Assembly (NCBI GenBank): GCA_934167495.1
Contig: CAKPKP010000004.1
Location: forward strand, 1 to 64,000
DNA: 64,000 nt
DNA from: an uncultured Clostridia bacterium
GTDB taxonomy: Bacteria; Bacillota; Clostridia; TANB77; CAG-508
Direction: 5' to 3'
This document shows positions 25,259-34,581 of this stretch, in pieces. The number at the start of each line of letters is the position of its first letter. The stretch's first letter is position 1. The notes beneath the pieces were generated by a model. It made no database searches and was not told the origin of the DNA. It saw only the letters and a list, made by a program, of their open reading frames with translations. The position numbers were made by a program, and so were the translations under genes.

Positions 25259-27640
25259 ATGAAAAAATGTGAACTTTTGTCACCAGTTGGTGATTTTGAT
25301 TGTTTAAAAGCTGCTATACAAAATGGAGCTGATAGTGTTTATTTAGGAGCTTCTTCTTTTAGTGCTAGAGCTTTTGCTAATAATTTTAATTATGATGAAT
25401 TAAAAAGAGCAATTGAATATGCAAAACTAAGAAATGTAGAAGTTCATCTTGCTTTAAACACTTTAATAAGAAATGATGAATTAGAAAATGCAATTAATTT
25501 AGCAATTACCGCATATAACTATGGAATTGATGCCATTATTGTACAAGATTTAGGTCTTGCAAAATATTTAATAGATAATCTAAAGAATTTACCAATTCAT
25601 GCAAGTACTCAAATGACTGTACATAATTTAGAATCTATAAATATTTTAGAAAAATTAGGCTTTTCAAGAGCTGTTCTTTCAAGAGAATTATCTTTAAATG
25701 AAATTGAATATATAACTAAGAATTCAAATATAGAAATAGAAGCTTTTATGCATGGTGCTTTATGTATATCTTATTCTGGTCAATGTTTGCTTTCTAGTGC
25801 CATAGGTGGACGTTCTGGAAATCGTGGAAGATGTGCAGGACCTTGTAGACTCCCTTACGAATTATTAGATTCTAAATCTACATTAGATAAAGGATATCTT
25901 CTAAGCTGTAGAGATTTATGTTCTTTAGAATTTCTTCCACAATTAATTAATTGTGGAATTACTAGTTTTAAAATTGAAGGAAGAATGAAAAGCCCTGAAT
26001 ATGTTGCAACAGTTACTCGAATTTACAGAAAATATATGGATTTAGTTTTAAATAATAAAGATTATAAAATTGATAATAAAGATTTAGAAGACTTACTTCA
26101 ATCATTCAATAGAGGTAATTTTTCTACTGGTCATCTTTCAAACTCAGAAAATAGAAAATTAATTTATAAAGAAAAACCTGATAATACTGGTATTTATATT
26201 GGAAATGTTACAAAATTTAATTCTTCTAAGGGACATATAAAATTAAAACTTACTAATTCTTTAGCAATCGGTGATAAAATTAGTATTAATTCAAACAAAT
26301 ATAATGTTTCTGAACTTATGATTAATAATAAAAATGTTAAAACTGCTAATATTAACGATTTTGTTGAAATTGGTAGAATGAAGGGAAATATTTCTGAAAA
26401 CGATAAAATATATAAAATAGAATCTAAGGAATTAACAGATATTGCTTTAAAAAGCTTTAATAATGAAAATAAAAAAATCAAACTTTCAGCAACTCTTACT
26501 GTAAAAGAAAATTTACCTATAGAACTTAAAATTACAAGTTTAGAAAATGGATTTTATAAAGATTTAAGTGTTTGTAATGTAAGTAATATAATTCCAGAAC
26601 CTGCTACAAATACTCCAATTACCAAGGAACGTTTAATTTCTCAACTTAATAAAACAGGAAACACTGAATTTGAATTTACTAATATAAATATAAATTTAGA
26701 TGATAATTTATATATTCCAAGCATTAGTTCTTTAAATGAATTAAGAAGAGATAGTCTTTCAAAACTTGAAAATTTAGTTTTAAGTAAATATATAAATCAA
26801 GTTGATTTGGTAAAGTTAAATTTAAAACATAATAACTTAAATACTCATAATAAGAAAGTAGCTGTTTTATTAAATACTATAAATTTGAACTTTGATTATT
26901 CAAATTTAAATAATGTAGACAAATTGTATATTCCACTTAAATATTTTATACTTGAAGATTATTCTTCTATTCTAAAAAATTTATGTGATAATTTTAATGT
27001 ATACATATATATGCCTACAATTATTAGAAAAAACTATAAAAATATTATTGCTAATAAATTAGATAAAATTTTAGAAAAGTTTAAAATTTGTGGATTTGTG
27101 ATTTCTCATATTTCTCAGATTGAGATGACTAAAAAATATAACCTAGAATTAATTGGTAATTATACTTTAAATGTATTTAATAATTTAAGTATTAACGAAT
27201 TAAATAATATTGGTTTATCCACTATAACATATTCCCCTGAGCTTGACAAGTCATTTATAAACTTTCTTGATATTCCTAAAAATTCTGAGCTTATAGTATA
27301 TGGAAAATTACCTGTTATGACTATGAATTATTGCCCTTTAGGAGCAAGTAATAAATGTTATGCAGATTGTAAAAAATTATGTAAGTCAGTAGAAAAATTT
27401 TATTTAAAAGACAGATTAAACTTTAAATTTAGAATAATTCCCGACAATATAGAAACTGTTACAACAATGTATAATAGCAAAATAACATCTATTTCACATC
27501 TAGATTTTATTTGTTCAAATATTAGGATTGACATTATTGATGAATCAGTAGAAGAAATAAATAATATTGTAAAAACTGCTTTATCTGGTAATAGATTAGA
27601 AGGTAAAGATTATACTAATGGAAACACTTTAAAAGAATAA
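25259..27640 (+). CDS. U32 family protein with DUF3656 domain (RlhA/TrhP type)
   Basis: The 793-residue protein starts KKCELLSPVGDFDCLKAAIQNGADSVYLG and carries the U32 core: HASTQMTVHN, EAFMHGALCISYSGQCLLSS, GRSGNRGRCAGPCRLPY (about 185-200), FKIEGRMKSPEYVATV. The Cys residues in these motifs are the ones that hold an iron-sulfur cluster in RlhA and TrhP. Those proteins hydroxylate 23S rRNA C2501 or tRNA U34 using prephenate; older annotation calls them peptidases. A DUF3656 region follows (about 380-500) and a Cys-rich patch near the end (NYCPLGASNKCYADCKKLC). Length fits the clostridial long form. Confidence 0.88.
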   Translation: MKKCELLSPVGDFDCLKAAIQNGADSVYLGASSFSARAFANNFNYDELKRAIEYAKLRNVEVHLALNTLIRNDELENAINLAITAYNYGIDAIIVQDLGLAKYLIDNLKNLPIHASTQMTVHNLESINILEKLGFSRAVLSRELSLNEIEYITKNSNIEIEAFMHGALCISYSGQCLLSSAIGGRSGNRGRCAGPCRLPYELLDSKSTLDKGYLLSCRDLCSLEFLPQLINCGITSFKIEGRMKSPEYVATVTRIYRKYMDLVLNNKDYKIDNKDLEDLLQSFNRGNFSTGHLSNSENRKLIYKEKPDNTGIYIGNVTKFNSSKGHIKLKLTNSLAIGDKISINSNKYNVSELMINNKNVKTANINDFVEIGRMKGNISENDKIYKIESKELTDIALKSFNNENKKIKLSATLTVKENLPIELKITSLENGFYKDLSVCNVSNIIPEPATNTPITKERLISQLNKTGNTEFEFTNININLDDNLYIPSISSLNELRRDSLSKLENLVLSKYINQVDLVKLNLKHNNLNTHNKKVAVLLNTINLNFDYSNLNNVDKLYIPLKYFILEDYSSILKNLCDNFNVYIYMPTIIRKNYKNIIANKLDKILEKFKICGFVISHISQIEMTKKYNLELIGNYTLNVFNNLSINELNNIGLSTITYSPELDKSFINFLDIPKNSELIVYGKLPVMTMNYCPLGASNKCYADCKKLCKSVEKFYLKDRLNFKFRIIPDNIETVTTMYNSKITSISHLDFICSNIRIDIIDESVEEINNIVKTALSGNRLEGKDYTNGNTLKE

Positions 27641-27656
27641 ATAAAATTTGTATATA

Positions 27657-27690
27657 GCAAATTTCTGTGCAAAGTATTTCTATAATAGGA
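27657..27690 (+). repeat. Fragment of the intergenic structured repeat
   Basis: GCAAATTTCTGTGCAA followed by TATTTCTATAATAGGA matches the right half of the core and the start of the flanking hairpin of the full copies at 5.3 and 30.1 kb. The left half is gone, so this is a decayed copy. Confidence 0.6.
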
Positions 27691-27694
27691 AAAC

Positions 27695-27727
27695 AAAAGA
27701 CTCCACTAAAATAGTGAAGTCTTTTTT
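27695..27727 (+). terminator. Terminator between convergent genes
   Basis: Stem AAAAGACT-C-CACTA / TAGTG-A-AGTCTTTT with an AAA loop, then TT. It ends the U32 gene and may also serve the minus-strand gene that ends at 27758. Confidence 0.75.
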
Positions 27728-27757
27728 CTCCTAAGTGGGAGATTTACTCAGAACAGG

Positions 27758-28255
27758 TTAATCTGTTATGCCATACATGTATTCCATGTAGCCCTTTATC
27801 TCCTCTTCTGTCTCACAAAAGATTGAATACGTAACATTTTCAACGAATTCCTGATTTCTCTTTATAGTACTCATTATCTTTACCTCAGCCTTTCTTACTC
27901 TTGTGGTTATTGCATCCCAAAAATCATTCTGTGATTTTTTGGCTTCTTTACGTACTCCAGCCATTATCTTGGCTTTTGCTTCGAATTTCTCCTGTCTCAT
28001 ATGCTTGAGTGCTGCAGAATTTTTGCCTTTTTTGCACTCTTTATGCATAGGACATTCTTTACATTCTTTTGAAGCAATACGTTTCTGATAATTTCCGGAA
28101 GTTGTTCTCATATTGCAGCCCTGCTTCGCCACACCTTCTTTGAAAACTCTGATTTTCCTCTTGCGATCTACCGTTTTAGCATAACTTCTCTTACAAGAAT
28201 TAGCTTCTTTTTTCGGCATTTCTTCAAATAATGATACTGCTACGTTTAGATCCAT
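27758..28255 (-). CDS. Unrecognised Cys-rich basic protein of foreign composition
   Basis: I cannot assign this 165-residue protein. It is basic (Lys/Arg rich), with a possible zinc site CKECPMHKEC (about residues 69-78) followed by KKGKNSAALKHMRQ. That arrangement recalls the Cys block in some IS1182-type transposases, but no catalytic DDE region is present, so it may be a transposase remnant or a separate small protein. The beginning (MDLNVAVSLFEEMPKKE) is intact with a strong AGAGGAGG site eight bases before ATG and an extended -10 (TGTTATAAT, 28310-28305) upstream. G+C content and codons (CGC, AGG, CTG) differ from the neighbours, so it was probably acquired. Confidence 0.6.
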   Translation of the reverse strand: MDLNVAVSLFEEMPKKEANSCKRSYAKTVDRKRKIRVFKEGVAKQGCNMRTTSGNYQKRIASKECKECPMHKECKKGKNSAALKHMRQEKFEAKAKIMAGVRKEAKKSQNDFWDAITTRVRKAEVKIMSTIKRNQEFVENVTYSIFCETEEEIKGYMEYMYGITD

Positions 28256-28492
28256 GTAGTATTCCTCCTCTTGTGGCTTTTTATATCCAAACGATATGTT
28301 AATTATTATAACATAAGGTTTTCAAAAAGTAAACATTTTTGGCAATTGTTGTCATATTTTATTAATTTCATCTATAATTTTTATTTTTACAATAAACTTT
28401 CTTTTTTATATTTTTTTCTTTTATCTATTTTCTTTTTTTGTCTTATATGATAGAATATGCTCATAATTAAAAGATTTTAGGAGGATTTTAAT

Positions 28493-28774
28493 ATGGAAAT
28501 TAAAAAATGTAATCGTTGTGGTAGCTTTTATACTTCAGATACTCAAGTTTGTCAAAATTGTATGCCAAAAGACAAACAAGATATAATAAAGTTACAAGGA
28601 TATATAAATGAAAACGGTATCAATTCTACAAAACAAGAAATATCAATGGGAACAGGTATAAGTCCTAAAAATTTAGATAGATATTTACAATCTGAAGAAT
28701 TTAAAGGTTCTTTTGTAGAAGCAGACTCTATTACAGGATCTGATTTTGCAGGTAATATAAGTACAAATTTATAA
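28493..28774 (+). CDS. YvyF-like zinc-ribbon plus HTH regulator
   Basis: The 93-residue protein has an N-terminal zinc ribbon (KKCNRCGSFY and VCQNCMP, about residues 5-25) followed by a short helix-turn-helix (INSTKQEISMGTGISPKNLDRYL, about 45-68). The architecture and spacing match the YvyF/TIGR03826 family, which sits in flagellar regulon loci of Bacillus. No flagellar genes are in the window, so the role here is open. It ends ten bases before the in-frame ORF of tyrS and 36 before its start, so the two are probably co-transcribed. RBS AGGAGG before ATG. Confidence 0.7.
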   Translation: MEIKKCNRCGSFYTSDTQVCQNCMPKDKQDIIKLQGYINENGINSTKQEISMGTGISPKNLDRYLQSEEFKGSFVEADSITGSDFAGNISTNL

Positions 28775-28810
28775 AATAACATCTTGTTATTATCAAAAGG
28801 AGGATTTATT

Positions 28811-30025
28811 ATGACTGATGTTTTTTCAACATTAAAAGAAAGAGGATATCTTGAGCAATTAACTCATGAAGACGAAATTAAAGAGTTACTTTCAAAAGAA
28901 TCTATACCTTTCTATATAGGTTTTGATCCAACAGCAGATAGTTTACATGTTGGACATTTCATATCACTTATGGTTGCTTCTCAAATGCAAAAGGCTGGAC
29001 ATAAACCTATTATATTAATTGGTGGTGCTACAGCTGCTATAGGTGATCCTTCAGGTAAAACAGATATGAGAAAAATGTTAACACCTGAAGAAATAAATAA
29101 TAATGTAGAACATTTTAAAGTTCAAATGTCTAAATTTCTTTCATTTGAAGGAGAAAATGCTGCTATTATTGTTAACAACGCAGATTGGCTTTCAGACTTA
29201 AAATATATAGAATTTATGAGAAATATTGGTAAACATTTCTCTATAAATAAAATGCTTGCAGCTGAATGTTATAAAAATAGATTAGATACTGGGCTTACTT
29301 TTTTTGAATTAGGATATATGCTTATGCAATCTTATGACTTCTTATATTTACATGATAAATATGGTTGTAAGCTTGAAATGGGTGGAAATGATCAATGGTC
29401 TAATATTATAGGTGGAGTTGAATTAATTCGTAAAATTGGTGCCGAAGATTCTTATGGTTTTACTTTTAGACTTCTTACAACTAAAGAAGGTAAAAAAATG
29501 GGTAAAACAGAAAAAGGAGCTTTATGGCTTGATGCAACAAAAACATCTCCTTATGAATTTTATCAATATTGGAGAAATATTGATGATGCAGATGTAAAAA
29601 ATGTACTTTGCTTACTTACATTTTTACCTATGGATAAAATCAATGAATTATGTTCTTTAGAAGGTGAAAAAATAAATGAAGCCAAAAAAGTAGCTGCATT
29701 TGAAATAACAAAACTTATTCATGGCGAAGCAGAAGCTATAAAAGCAGAGGAAGCTTCTCAAGCATTGTTCGAAGGAAAAGGCGATATTCAAAATATGCCT
29801 ACTACAAAAATTTCTTCTTGCAACATTTCTATATTAGATGCTCTTATAGAAACTAATATTGCTCCATCTAAAGGTCAAGCTAGAATATTAATTAATCAAG
29901 GTGGTATTACTTTAAATGAAAGTAAAATCACAGACGTTAATTATGTTTTATCTGAAAATGATTTCACAGATGGTTACGCTATTTTAAGAAAAGGTAAAAA
30001 AATTTATATAAAATTAGAATATTAA
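28811..30025 (+). CDS. tyrS: Tyrosyl-tRNA synthetase
   Basis: A class I synthetase charging tRNA-Tyr, 404 residues from the ATG at 28811 (AAAGGAGG upstream); an ORF start 27 bases earlier lacks an RBS. Visible: FYIGFDPTADSLHVGHF (HIGH motif as HVGH, about residue 45), GGATAAIGDPSGK, QSYDFLYLHDKYGCKLEMGGNDQWSNI for tyrosine and tRNA recognition, and KMGKTEKGALWLD as the KMSKS loop (about 229). A C-terminal S4 RNA-binding domain (SKGQARILINQGGITLNE) completes it. I see no T-box leader in the 238 bases before the upstream gene. Confidence 0.97.
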   Translation: MTDVFSTLKERGYLEQLTHEDEIKELLSKESIPFYIGFDPTADSLHVGHFISLMVASQMQKAGHKPIILIGGATAAIGDPSGKTDMRKMLTPEEINNNVEHFKVQMSKFLSFEGENAAIIVNNADWLSDLKYIEFMRNIGKHFSINKMLAAECYKNRLDTGLTFFELGYMLMQSYDFLYLHDKYGCKLEMGGNDQWSNIIGGVELIRKIGAEDSYGFTFRLLTTKEGKKMGKTEKGALWLDATKTSPYEFYQYWRNIDDADVKNVLCLLTFLPMDKINELCSLEGEKINEAKKVAAFEITKLIHGEAEAIKAEEASQALFEGKGDIQNMPTTKISSCNISILDALIETNIAPSKGQARILINQGGITLNESKITDVNYVLSENDFTDGYAILRKGKKIYIKLEY

Positions 30026-30040
30026 AATATTATAACATTA

Positions 30041-30181
30041 GAACAAAAGCGGACATTAATAACTTTTGCACTTATTAAAACATTTTGAAGTCCGCGTCTT
30101 TGTTCGTGTGCGAAATTTGCAAAGCAAATTTCTGTACAATATATTTCTATTATAGGAAGTTCAGAGAACTTTCCTATAATA
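30041..30181 (+). repeat. Intergenic structured repeat element, copy 2
   Basis: Outer stem GAACAAA/TTTGTTC (30041-30047/30099-30105) encloses a different inner stem GCGGAC/GTCCGC (30049-30054/30090-30095). Then CGTGTGC, the core palindrome GAAATTTGC-AAA-GCAAATTTC (30112-30132), and the hairpin TATTATAGGAAGTTC/GAACTTTCCTATAATA (30148-30181). The core and right hairpin are nearly identical to copy 1, while the left stem differs in sequence but keeps pairing. Confidence 0.8.
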
Positions 30182-30184
30182 TGA

Positions 30185-30219
30185 AAAAAATCAGACTTCA
30201 TTTTGAAGTCTGATTTTTT
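30185..30219. terminator. Bidirectional terminator between tyrS and the HD-GYP gene
   Basis: A 16-bp stem AAAAAATCAGACTTCA / TGAAGTCTGATTTTTT with a tight T loop, with A and T runs on either side, lies between convergent genes. The proposed frameshifted HD-GYP ORF ends inside it (TGA at 30200-30198). Confidence 0.85.
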
Positions 30220-31737
30220 CTTCCCATACGAGCATCATTTTTTATTTCAATTTCTTCAAGTTTCTTTAATTTATCTTTGTCCTTTATGTCTTTAATATCC
30301 CAAATTAAATTTTCTCTTCCGAATTTTCTTCGAAAAGTTTTCTTTTTCATGTTCATTAATTCTAACCTTTTGTATAACAGAATCTAAAGCATCTAAATAT
30401 TTAGAATCACATTGTTTACCTGCTTCTCTTCTCATTTCTTTTCTTGCAAATTCATCTGGCCAAGCAAATTTATATGGTCTTTCACTTATTAAAGCATCAT
30501 ATATGTCTGCTGTTTGAATAATTTTTGCAATAACTGGAATTTGTTCGTTTGGAATTCCATGATACCCATTTCCATCTACTCTTTCATGATGATAAAGTAT
30601 TCCATAGCCTATCATTTTTAAAGAATTTTCTATATCTTTACTATATTTTTTATTAACAGAATCGCCTACACTTTTTGCAACTTCCATTAAAATATTGTAT
30701 CCTATGTCAGGATGAGTTTGAATAACAGCAAACTCTTCATCTGTTAATTTTCTTGGAGCATTTAATAAAGTATAATCTCCTATTATTTTTCCATCTTCAT
30801 CTTTTAAATTATATTTATTCATTGCTATTGCTATTTTTCCAGCATCATGCAAAAGTCCAGCAGCAGATACATCATTGAATAACATTGTTTTGTATTCTCT
30901 TTTTTCTTCTATACTTAATTCTTTTATAGATTTCATTTCCTTTGGATTTTTTTCTTTAATGTATTTTTCCATTATGTCTTCATCTTTGCTTAGTTCTTCT
31001 GTAATCATTTTAGAAATAGCCGTTACACTATTTACATGTCCCTTTGTGTATTTATCTTGTTTTGCTATTTGATTTTCTACTTCTTTGCTCATTTCTACAG
31101 CTATTTCTGATATTATAGAAATTACATTCATTGATATAAGTTTTCTCATATCTGATTTACTTTTGCCTTTATTTTCTTTAATTATTTCTTTTATTTTAGT
31201 AGAAAATGTGCTTATATATTTATTTTTGATTTTCTCAACTGATTCTTTTATTTCTGACATTGCATTTTTATATTCTGTACCATTTAAGATTTTATTAGAA
31301 TCAACTGCGTTTGTAACTGTGCTATATTTTCTAATTATTTTATTTTCTGATAATACATCAATTTTACATTTTAATGTTGGAGTTTTAACCCAATCATTTA
31401 ATTTTTCATCTACTGCTCCAACAAAGTTTTTAAATTCTAGCATGTCTAAATTAGTTGTATCTTCTCTTTGTATTCCTATTACTGGTATACCATCTAACCT
31501 ATTAGAAGTCATTAGATTATATAAAAAATCTTTATTGCTTATATTATTTTCTTTAAAATTATCAATTTCACATATAAAACTAGAAATTTTATTTTCATCT
31601 AAATTTATATTATCTGCTTTATCTGTTATTAAATTTACTATTTCTATATCGTCTCTAGTTAAAAATTGGGCAGATATATTTTCATAATCATGCCCATAAT
31701 AACCTACAATATATTTTGGATTTTTTATTTCATCCAT
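30198..31737 (-). CDS. HD-GYP-domain protein with CGG +1 frameshift near the C-terminus
   Basis: The C-terminal half carries an HD-GYP phosphodiesterase fold: QDKYTKGHVNSVTAISKM, GLLHDAGKIAI (about residue 297), TLLNAPRKLTDEEFAVIQTHPDIGYNI, ILYHHERVDGNGYHGIP (about 382), IIQTADIYDALISERPYK. These enzymes hydrolyse cyclic di-GMP or similar; the GYP signature is replaced by NGYHG, so activity is uncertain. The N-terminal 170 residues resemble a receiver-like domain without clear motifs. In frame 0 the protein ends at 30292, eight codons after an in-frame CGG (30321-30319). Skipping the C adds 40 residues (starting GRENLIWDIKDIKDK) and stops at 30198, total 512 residues. RBS GGAGGAAA before ATG. 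Confidence 0.8.
30319..30321 (-). other. In-frame CGG, proposed +1 frameshift site 2
   Basis: Coding strand AAG AAA ATT CGG AAG AGA. Frame 0 stops after KRKFNLGY. Skipping C30321 reads GGA AGA GAA AAT TTA ATT TGG GAT and stays open for 40 codons with typical charged composition. Confidence 0.6.
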
Positions 31738-31766
31738 GCTTTTCCTCCAATAAATCTTTTATTGAC

Positions 31767-32423
31767 TTATTTCTTTTCTTTTAAAGCAACTAATTTTTTT
31801 TCATTTTTAGAAATCCATATAATACATGATATCAATCCAATTATTATTAATATAGGTAATATCATTTTACTAAATGGTATTCTGAATATAGCAATTATAC
31901 TCATTAAGCTTGCTTGTAATACTACTTGTTTTATTAATAAATCTATTGGTAATTTTATAAATGCTTTTGAAGCTATTTTTCTATATCTTATTCCAACAAA
32001 TACTAATAATATTACAAATGATATTGATACTGGGAAAATATATGGATCTACTATATCTCTAATTCTTAAATTTGCAACAGTTTTTGATTCTATTGTTTCT
32101 AAGCTTAATCCATATACTTCATTCATTTTATCTTTTAAGCTATTTAATTCATTTTCTGTTGTATATTCTATATCTATTGCTACTGCATCTTCAAAGACTT
32201 CTATTTTTCTCAAATTTACTTTTCTTTTATTAAAAACTTCATTTGTAATATTTTTTACATCTGATAATTCAAAATCTTTTCCTATTACTATATCAATTTC
32301 TTCATGATTAGAATACATTAGGTCTACATTAAATCCTTTTAATGCTACTACAATTATACCTGCTAATATTAAAAGTACTATACCTAAACATATTATTTTG
32401 TTTTTTCCTTCTAATTTTATCAT
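31767..32423 (-). CDS. Divergent, shortened SecF-like membrane protein
   Basis: The 218-residue protein begins with a basic cap and helix (GKNKIICLGIVLLILAGIIVV) then a soluble segment with IVIGKDFELSDVKNI, followed by three to four membrane helices. That layout and its position right after the SecD-like gene fit SecF, the partner that helps drive protein export using the proton gradient. It is shorter than usual (about 300) and I do not see the GYSxNDTVVVFDR-type motif in the last helices. Function may be altered or reduced. RBS AAAGGAG before ATG. Confidence 0.6.
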   Translation of the reverse strand: MIKLEGKNKIICLGIVLLILAGIIVVALKGFNVDLMYSNHEEIDIVIGKDFELSDVKNITNEVFNKRKVNLRKIEVFEDAVAIDIEYTTENELNSLKDKMNEVYGLSLETIESKTVANLRIRDIVDPYIFPVSISFVILLVFVGIRYRKIASKAFIKLPIDLLIKQVVLQASLMSIIAIFRIPFSKMILPILIIIGLISCIIWISKNEKKLVALKEKK

Positions 32424-32429
32424 TACTTT

Positions 32430-33842
32430 TTACTCCTTTATTCTATATATAGTTCTTGTAAAAACTAAGTTATATACTAACATTATTAATATTCCCCAGA
32501 AAAGAATCATTCCAAAACTTGCAACTTGTGCATTGCTCATTACAGTAAATAAAACTGATACTATAATTATAGGGACTATTTTTATTATTAAATCTTTTAA
32601 TGTTATACCAAATACATCTGGAGAATCTTTTGCTTCTTTCATTTTCTTTAATAGAGTAAATAAAAATGCATAATTTACTAAAGTAATCATAACAAAAGCA
32701 GTTAATCCACTTATTGTAATTATTACATTAGTATATCTTAATCCTAATAATAATAGTGCTATATATCCAATGTGTATTATTGCAGCTAAAATTCCTTTTT
32801 TACCATATTTTATTATCATATAAACTGCAAGTACTGCTGTTACTATTTCAAATGCACATATTGCTATATTTTTTGTATCTGCCGTTATAGCTGATTTTAT
32901 AAAATTATCATTTTCTAATGTATATGAAATTGGTAATTTTCCAGTATTAAGCATACTTGCTATTACATTTGTTGAATCTATGAATTTTGCTATTGTTTCT
33001 GTACTTGTTAATTCTTGAGAAATTGGTATTTGTAATACTCCATCATTCATTTGCTCTCCAAAGTATGTTGTTATTAATGTTGAGCCATCAAAATTAACTT
33101 TTACATATGATATTTTTGTTTCTGTTTCCGTAGTTGTTGTATCTGTTGATTCTGTTGTATCTGTAGTGTCTGTAGAACTTTCTTTAGGAACTTCTTTTGA
33201 AACATAAATATTGCTTATTTCTCTTAATTTATCTTTTCCTTCTTTGTTAAAGTTTAATTGTAAATATACGGTTGTCCCAGTAGAAGTGGTGTTATATACA
33301 ACTTCTGCTTTCTTTAGCTGAGAATTATCCATTAATACTTCATCTGTATCTTTGTCTACTATTTCTAATTTTCCTGCTGAACCTACAACATTATATATAG
33401 TATCTGTATCATCATTTTGTGGAATTGATACTAATATTGATCCATCTTCATTATTAAGTCTTATATCATATTCTGATACTTTTAATTTTTTTAATCTTTC
33501 TTGCATTATTTTTTTAGTTTTTTCATAATTTTCTTTAGTTAAAACATCGTCTTCATTTGCTTTAACTACTTTCTTTTCAGATGTATATGCTGATGTATCT
33601 GTATTTTCCTCTACATTTTCAACAACATTTCCTTCTGAATCATAATAAACTGTTTTTTCACTTTCTGTAGTATCAACTACAAATTTGAAATTTCTAGTTC
33701 CTTCAAATTCTGTACCTAATTTGTAATCTGGTATTATGTTTTTCATGCTATTTAAATTTTGCTTAAATATTCCAAAAAATGAAATAAGTATTATTAACAT
33801 TATTACTAATACAATTGTTACTATTTTTACTGTTTTTTTCAA
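32430..33842 (-). CDS. Divergent SecD-like membrane protein
   Basis: The 470-residue protein has an N-terminal helix (TIVLVIMLIILISFFGIF), a DYKLGTEFEGTRNFKFVV segment corresponding to the P1 head start, the repeat ENYEKTKKIMQERLKKLKVSEYDIRL (compare SecD VxxxIxxRVNxLGV), GSILVSIP, YLQLNFNKEGKDKL, an inserted Thr/Glu-rich linker, and about five C-terminal helices. It lacks the conserved GMAVDANVIIFERI-type segment with the membrane Asp. It therefore looks like a SecD with a degenerate translocation motor. Start is TTG at 33842 with GGGGGTAA upstream. The SecF-like gene follows six bases later. Confidence 0.65.
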   Translation of the reverse strand: MKKTVKIVTIVLVIMLIILISFFGIFKQNLNSMKNIIPDYKLGTEFEGTRNFKFVVDTTESEKTVYYDSEGNVVENVEENTDTSAYTSEKKVVKANEDDVLTKENYEKTKKIMQERLKKLKVSEYDIRLNNEDGSILVSIPQNDDTDTIYNVVGSAGKLEIVDKDTDEVLMDNSQLKKAEVVYNTTSTGTTVYLQLNFNKEGKDKLREISNIYVSKEVPKESSTDTTDTTESTDTTTTETETKISYVKVNFDGSTLITTYFGEQMNDGVLQIPISQELTSTETIAKFIDSTNVIASMLNTGKLPISYTLENDNFIKSAITADTKNIAICAFEIVTAVLAVYMIIKYGKKGILAAIIHIGYIALLLLGLRYTNVIITISGLTAFVMITLVNYAFLFTLLKKMKEAKDSPDVFGITLKDLIIKIVPIIIVSVLFTVMSNAQVASFGMILFWGILIMLVYNLVFTRTIYRIKE

Positions 33843-33854
33843 GATAATTACCCC

Positions 33855-34514
33855 CTATAATAAATTGGTATCGTTTATTACTAATTCAAACCATAACCCT
33901 AGATATTTTGCTGCATATTTGCTCATCATTGTTCTTTCCATAAATATTTCAAAATAATCTAATACTGGACAAATTTTTGTATCTATTGTTAAATTTAAGA
34001 TTATTTTTCTCTCTTCTTTATTTATAATTAAAGAACTATCTGTTACTGCATAATTTACAGTATCATGTTTGTCAAATAAAGCTCTATTATTTTTAGAAAC
34101 TCTACTTCTATGAACATCAGACTTATCTGCTAGTATTAAAGCTGCTGATATATCACTAACGGCTGTTCCTGTAGCTTCATCATGATTTCCTATTGCCATC
34201 ATTATTTCAGTTCTATCATTTACATCCATATTCATATCTTTTAAAATGTTATATGCAAGTATTGCTCCTGAATGTGCATGATCTACTCTATTAACGCTAT
34301 TTCCTATATCATGCATATATCCTGCTATTCTGGCAAGTTCTATTCTTTTTTCATCATAGCCTAAAACCTCTAGAATTTCAGCTGCTCTTTTTGAAACAAG
34401 CTCAACATGTCTTTTTGAGTGTTCTGTATATCCTAAAACATCTAATTGAATTTGTGCATTTTTTATTAAAGCACTAACTTCTTCGTTATTTCTAACGTCA
34501 TCTACAGTAATCAT
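33855..34514 (-). CDS. HD-domain metal-dependent phosphohydrolase
   Basis: The 219-residue protein has an HD fold: YTEHSKRHVELVSKRAAEIL, LARIAGYMHDIGNSVNR (about 65-80), DHAHSGAILAYNIL, MAIGNHDEATG and ALILADKSDVHRSRV. These hold the H...HD...D metal site. Similar proteins are often found next to secDF in clostridia. The substrate is not known; nucleotides are likely. Thirteen bases separate it from the SecD-like gene, so they are co-transcribed. RBS AGGAGG before ATG. Confidence 0.82.
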   Translation of the reverse strand: MITVDDVRNNEEVSALIKNAQIQLDVLGYTEHSKRHVELVSKRAAEILEVLGYDEKRIELARIAGYMHDIGNSVNRVDHAHSGAILAYNILKDMNMDVNDRTEIMMAIGNHDEATGTAVSDISAALILADKSDVHRSRVSKNNRALFDKHDTVNYAVTDSSLIINKEERKIILNLTIDTKICPVLDYFEIFMERTMMSKYAAKYLGLWFELVINDTNLL

Positions 34515-34581
34515 TATACCTCCTATATATCTTTGTAAATTTTATATTAAATAAGAAAAAATATCAACATATTTTTAATTT

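Noticed and set aside
28256..28492. T-box before the yvyF-like/tyrS genes
   Set aside because: The region is AT-rich with no T-box sequence or antiterminator visible.
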